Source: Bacteroidetes bacterium SB0662_bin_6 (GTDB taxonomy: Bacteria > Bacteroidota > Rhodothermia > Rhodothermales > VXPQ01). Taken from it: 64,000 nucleotides of DNA. Position 1 is the stretch's first letter. The number at the start of each line of letters is the position of its first letter. The notes under the pieces are model-generated. The model searched no databases. It was not told the DNA's origin and saw only the letters and a list, made by a program, of their open reading frames with translations. Both the position numbers and the translations under genes were made by a program. Positions 60,442-64,000 of the stretch are shown one piece after another. The stretch lies in the NCBI GenBank assembly GCA_009839485.1, contig VXPQ01000014.1, forward strand, positions 1-64,000, given 5' to 3'.

Positions 60442-62355
60442 TTATTCCACAAGCCGCTTCAATTCCTGCACGCGCCGGATGATGGCTGCCCGTTCCATCT
60501 TTTGATATTTTTCGGGCAGCAGGGCTCTGCTTGTACATTCCAGTACCGCTACCAGCGTTTGCAACTCCACTTCCTCAGGGTAGGCGGGCGGGATGAAATC
60601 GCGTACGGCTTCTTCGAGAATCTTTTTTGTAATGGGGTATACGCCCGTCGCCATGCTCGGTAGCACGATACCGTCTTCTGTCCGTTGCACGCCCGCCCGG
60701 AACTTTGCCCGCGTAAACAGCGCCTCCATGTCTGCTCCGCTGAACGGGCGGTCACTGTCAAGCAGTACATCCGGTATGTCGCGCATGTCCAGCCGGGCGC
60801 CGGTCCGCTGCATGGTGACACGGAGCAGTTCTTCTCGTTCTTCTTTCTCTTCCGGGTAGAAAAGAGCGATGTGTTCTTCGGCGCGTCCCTGTCGTTTCAG
60901 GTCGATGGGCATCAGGTCCGGGCGTGCCGTGACGAGGAAGAAGAGAATGCGCCCCCGGTGCGACGGGTTGCTCATGAAGGTGGCGATCTGCCCGAATACC
61001 CGGCTGGAAACGCCCGAGTCGCCCTGGGCGTCGCGGTTGCCGAGCGCCGTGTCCGCCTCGTCGATCATTACCGCCACCGGCGTCATGGCCTCGAGCAGAT
61101 GGAGAATCTTTTCGAGATTGCCTTCCGTGACGCCCTGCCACTGCGAGCGGAAGTTTTTCAGCGTGACCATCGGGATGCCTATCTCGCCCGCAAAGCAGGT
61201 GATCAGGAAGGTTTTGCCCGTTCCCACGGGACCGCTGACCAGATACCCCATAGGCAGCACATCCGGGCGGGCGGCCCGCAACGCGTCGGCAGCCTGCCGG
61301 AGATGCGCCTTCGCTTCCCGGTGCCCCGCCACCATGTCGAGCGTGAGTTCGGTTTCCACGAATTCCAGCATACCGTATGCTTCCGCTTCGATGAACTCCT
61401 TTTTCATGCTGGAAAGCGCCTCGAACGTCAGCAGGGTGCGGTTTTCGAGCACGTCGGCAAGAATCGTGCGGAGTTGGATATAGCCCAGTCCGGCGGTATG
61501 GTGGGCTACGGCTTCCGGGGAGACCTCCGAATGTTGCGCAAAGATATTTGCCCGGTCGAGGAGAGACCAGCGCACGAAGGCGTGCCGGGCTTCTTCGTCC
61601 GGCATGGGAATCCGTATTTCCGCCGTGTACGGACTTTGCACGAGTTGCCGGTTCAGGTCCGTGAGGTTTTCCGCAATGAGGCAGAGGGTGAAGTCGCCTT
61701 CAAGGAAGAGGGGGTCGTGCGCCCATTTCTGGAGAAACACGAGCGCGTTCCGATCTTCGGCGGAATACATGGAAGCCTCGGCCATCGGAACGATGGTTTC
61801 CGCAAAATCCACGATACAGGCAATGCGCAGGCCGTCGGCAAGGCGGGTGCGAAAATAATTTTCCAGCACGGAAAACACGCGGACCGGGTCTCTTGGGAGG
61901 GCGCGCGCATAATCGGTGCCGAAAATGGCGTCGTACCCCGAAACGGCCCGGTGGAAGTCTTTTCGCGATGCGGCGTCGGCAAAGTGGATGCCAGCGGAAC
62001 GGTCGTAAAAAATGACCACGTCCCGCGCTGCAAACAGGTCGTTTATCAGAAATTCCCGAAGCGGGGCGTATCCGGGCTTTCCTTCTTCGGTTTCTCCCGG
62101 GACGAGATCGCGGACATTGCCGTACAGGATGAACTGCGTGAGCGTCTTCGTGAGGTACTTGCGCGCAAGATCACGGGCCCAGGATGGATATCGGGACCAG
62201 GTGTCGGGCAGGGAAGCCTGGTCCGTTCCGGCGGGTGTTTCGATTGGGGGAGCGTCGTTGCGCAGCATTCCTTCCGGCGACGAATGCTCCGTCGCCTCCC
62301 CGGATTCGGGGGTCTGCCGTTCCACCGGAGAAGGCGTGTGGCTTTGATCGGTCAT
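60442..62355 (-). CDS. AAA+ ATPase, Ycf46-like
   Basis: The product is 637 residues. The N-terminal 55 residues are disordered and Pro/Ser-rich. A degenerate AAA-like half follows with TQFILYGNVRDLVPGE near residue 73 and FAETIVPMAE near 185. The C-terminal half is a full AAA+ module with Walker A GPVGTGKTFL near 375, Walker B VAVMIDEAD, sensor-like FFLVTARPD and RQGRAEEHIALF. Similar proteins in bacteria act as remodelling ATPases of unknown partners. It has no signal peptide and is monocistronic, convergent with mazG. Confidence 0.85.
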   Translation of the reverse strand: MTDQSHTPSPVERQTPESGEATEHSSPEGMLRNDAPPIETPAGTDQASLPDTWSRYPSWARDLARKYLTKTLTQFILYGNVRDLVPGETEEGKPGYAPLREFLINDLFAARDVVIFYDRSAGIHFADAASRKDFHRAVSGYDAIFGTDYARALPRDPVRVFSVLENYFRTRLADGLRIACIVDFAETIVPMAEASMYSAEDRNALVFLQKWAHDPLFLEGDFTLCLIAENLTDLNRQLVQSPYTAEIRIPMPDEEARHAFVRWSLLDRANIFAQHSEVSPEAVAHHTAGLGYIQLRTILADVLENRTLLTFEALSSMKKEFIEAEAYGMLEFVETELTLDMVAGHREAKAHLRQAADALRAARPDVLPMGYLVSGPVGTGKTFLITCFAGEIGIPMVTLKNFRSQWQGVTEGNLEKILHLLEAMTPVAVMIDEADTALGNRDAQGDSGVSSRVFGQIATFMSNPSHRGRILFFLVTARPDLMPIDLKRQGRAEEHIALFYPEEKEEREELLRVTMQRTGARLDMRDIPDVLLDSDRPFSGADMEALFTRAKFRAGVQRTEDGIVLPSMATGVYPITKKILEEAVRDFIPPAYPEEVELQTLVAVLECTSRALLPEKYQKMERAAIIRRVQELKRLVE

Positions 62356-62433
62356 GGTCTCGCGTCCGGGCCTGTGTACCTTTGGAGGCGCCTTCGGACA
62401 GGGCTTGGAAAACGGGCGCGACTTTGCCGGAAC

Positions 62434-64000
62434 TCACCGTATCCGTACAAGCGAATGCGTTTGGTCGTAGGCCGTGCCGGAAAAACCTTCTATCCGTAAA
62501 CGATAAAAGTACGTACCCGACGGGAGTCGGGTTGCATCGAAGGGAATATGATGCCACCCTTCGCTCTCGGCAGCTCCTTCGGCGAGATTCGCCACGCTGC
62601 GTCCAAGCGCATCGAACACGGTCAGGTGGACGATGCCGTCCCGGGGCAGATAATACCGGATGGTCGAGGTGTGGAAAAACGGTTCCGGATAGTTCTCGGT
62701 GAGCACATGGCGTTCCGGGCGTTCGAGCGTTGCGGCGACCGTAGCCAGCAACTGTTCCCGTCCGCTTGCCGAGCGGCCATAGAGCCGGTACGATATCTGC
62801 CCCGACCAGGTCGCGCCCCCATCCGTGAAATCGCCTGGATGCAACTGGTCCCCCTCGAAAATAACCACGGAAGCAGGACCTTCCACACGCTCTATGCGAT
62901 AGCCGGCGATGTTGCCGGCATCGAGAAATTCCCAGGACAGATGCACCACGCCGTCTTCATCACTCCGGACGGCAAGCGCGGCGCGGCCGAGCGGGGCATT
63001 GCCCGTTACGAGCAGGGTGCGGATGCGCTCGACCAGATCATCGAAGATGGCAAGATTGTTTTCCCCCGGGCAACTCGTAGCCGCGCCGGGAAACTGGCCG
63101 TGTCCGCGCAGGTTGTCCGGCGAAACCCCGTAACTTTCGGAAAGAAACGAAAAGGTGACGGCCAGCGAATCGAAGGTGGGCGGCGCCAGCGTGTCTATAC
63201 ACCGGGCGATATAGGGGGGATGATAGCACCCCAGCATACACACCCCGATATTTCCGGTGTTGTGGCCGCCCACATGTGCGCCCATCGCCAGGGGGGGCAC
63301 GGAATCGAGCGAGGCGTCACCCCGTAAAAAGGGCCGACCCTGGTAGAGCCGGCCGCTTTGGTCCAGTACGAAATGGTATCCGATGTCGCTCCATCCCCGG
63401 ATATTCTGGTGCAGGTTCTGGATGGCTTTCAGTTGCTCCAGTCCCTCTTCGTGCGTGGTAGCCCAGAAACCGGCGGCATGGTGGAAGGCCATGTTCCGGT
63501 AATTGGGGCGGGCCAGCGCCACGGGATTGCCCCGGAAGGGATCGGCGTTCCATGCCTTTCTGTCGTACATGAAGGGCGGGAGGATGATGCCCGATTTCTG
63601 CAGACGGACTTCGCCGGTTTCTTCGGGGGGCGCTTCCCCTTGATCGCCCCGTTCTCCTTCGCGTTTCTCGACGGCTTCCCCCCGGTCCGCATCCTGGCGG
63701 TTATCGAAGACGCCCGCAGCGGCGAGGCGAACGGCCGCCCGCGTTTCGAAGCGGATCTCGAACCGGCCCGCCGTAAACACATCATCTCCGTGAAAACCGG
63801 CGAAGAACGTATCTCCGGTGGCCGAAAACACGACACGCAGCGCGCGCCAGGGACCGTTTTCGAAGCGCACCCATCCGGTCAGATTTCGGTCTGAAGTAGT
63901 GCCCTGTACGACGAAGCCGGTGGCCTCGGCGGGGATGGGTTCGGTGACCCATGCCGGTTCTCCCGTTTTGGAGAGAGGGGACGGCGCCAGCGTTACGGCG
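62434..64000 (-). CDS. N-acetylmuramoyl-L-alanine amidase/PGRP-like protein with T9SS sorting domain, truncated by window end
   Basis: The frame is open to the end of the window at 64000, so the N-terminus is missing. The visible part has an N-terminal discoidin/SLH-like region. An amidase_2/PGRP domain follows (MAFHHAAGFWATTHEEGLEQ, GYHFVLDQSGRLYQGRP, IGVCMLGCYHPP, GHGQFPGAATSCPG; His and Cys as Zn ligands). Then comes a fibronectin-like stretch, and the C-terminus has a Por-sorting domain (LTENYPEPFFHTSTIRYYL, VFDALGRSVANL, LPSGTYFYRLRI). It likely cleaves or binds peptidoglycan outside the cell. Confidence 0.88.
   Translation of the reverse strand, partial: AVTLAPSPLSKTGEPAWVTEPIPAEATGFVVQGTTSDRNLTGWVRFENGPWRALRVVFSATGDTFFAGFHGDDVFTAGRFEIRFETRAAVRLAAAGVFDNRQDADRGEAVEKREGERGDQGEAPPEETGEVRLQKSGIILPPFMYDRKAWNADPFRGNPVALARPNYRNMAFHHAAGFWATTHEEGLEQLKAIQNLHQNIRGWSDIGYHFVLDQSGRLYQGRPFLRGDASLDSVPPLAMGAHVGGHNTGNIGVCMLGCYHPPYIARCIDTLAPPTFDSLAVTFSFLSESYGVSPDNLRGHGQFPGAATSCPGENNLAIFDDLVERIRTLLVTGNAPLGRAALAVRSDEDGVVHLSWEFLDAGNIAGYRIERVEGPASVVIFEGDQLHPGDFTDGGATWSGQISYRLYGRSASGREQLLATVAATLERPERHVLTENYPEPFFHTSTIRYYLPRDGIVHLTVFDALGRSVANLAEGAAESEGWHHIPFDATRLPSGTYFYRLRIEGFSGTAYDQTHSLVRIR

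Overview
The window is most likely chromosomal DNA of a GC-rich, Gram-negative member of the Bacteroidota/Rhodothermota side of the tree, read here as a Rhodothermales- or Balneolales-like heterotroph. The evidence is two proteins ending in type IX secretion (Por) sorting domains (31732-33057 and 62434-end), many lipoprotein and Tat signal peptides, and GC-rich core genes interrupted by AT-richer accessory blocks. Planctomycete-type PSCyt1/DUF1549/DUF1553 and DUF1501 pairs occur twice. Such pairs are typical of Planctomycetes and Verrucomicrobia but also occur in marine Bacteroidota and Rhodothermota. Lineage is an inference, because no rRNA or ribosomal protein gene is present.

Layout. 1-2.07 kb: AT-rich accessory DNA with a small Cys/Gly-rich peptide whose signal peptide is cut by an in-frame TAA, a small barrel-like protein and a secreted hypothetical. 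2.2-11.3 kb: an AraC-type regulator divergent from a five-gene surface-redox locus (PSCyt1-DUF1549-DUF1553 cytochrome, DUF1501, Tat-exported propeller, DUF2231-cytochrome-LRR fusion, LVIVD protein). 11.5-17.4 kb: housekeeping genes (lipoprotein, CNT transporter, DUF1761, patatin, tRNA-CAU, holB, GroES-like). 17.5-25.7 kb: sugar-related genes (glycosyltransferase, SSF symporter, GH3, PQQ sugar dehydrogenase fused to cytochrome c). 25.7-30.0 kb: three tandem paralogs built from 2, 4 and 3 copies of an unfamiliar module of about 140 residues (Sm-like strands plus a glycine-rich membrane hairpin). One paralog is frameshifted at a G-tract. 30.4-35 kb: DUF4143 ATPase, T9SS-sorted propeller, gamma-glutamyltransferase. 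35.1-41.6 kb: an AT-richer defence-like island (mini SNase, XRE-ImmA, PIN, a 464-aa protein with a degenerate nuclease-like core, DUF262-DUF1524). 41.7-47.9 kb: a two-gene trans-3-hydroxyproline pathway and the second DUF1501/PSD1 pair. 48.0-53.4 kb: a five-gene operon (DUF1214, sulfotransferase, two SDRs, SRPBCC) lying between intact purF and a decayed copy of the purF 3' end, which looks like an inserted island. 53.3-64 kb: purF, CorC-like protein, creatininase-like hydrolase, DNA methylase, deoxyribosyltransferase, ssb, a DnaA-box-bearing intergenic region, mazG, an AAA+ ATPase and a truncated T9SS amidase.

System-level reading. The two PSD1/DUF1501 loci probably encode periplasmic or surface redox and hydrolase assemblies of unknown substrate. 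The GH3, SSF and PQQ genes suggest polysaccharide and sugar use. 42690-43730 and 41691-42674 together convert trans-3-hydroxy-L-proline to proline. A short repeat with core GGATACTCTGAT recurs in at least five intergenic places, in one case as a 65-bp element with 16-bp terminal inverted repeats. The most novel-looking items are the modular Sm/glycine-hairpin family, the XRE-ImmA/PIN/464-aa cassette and the purF-flanked operon. All calls come from reading the sequence; no database search was run.
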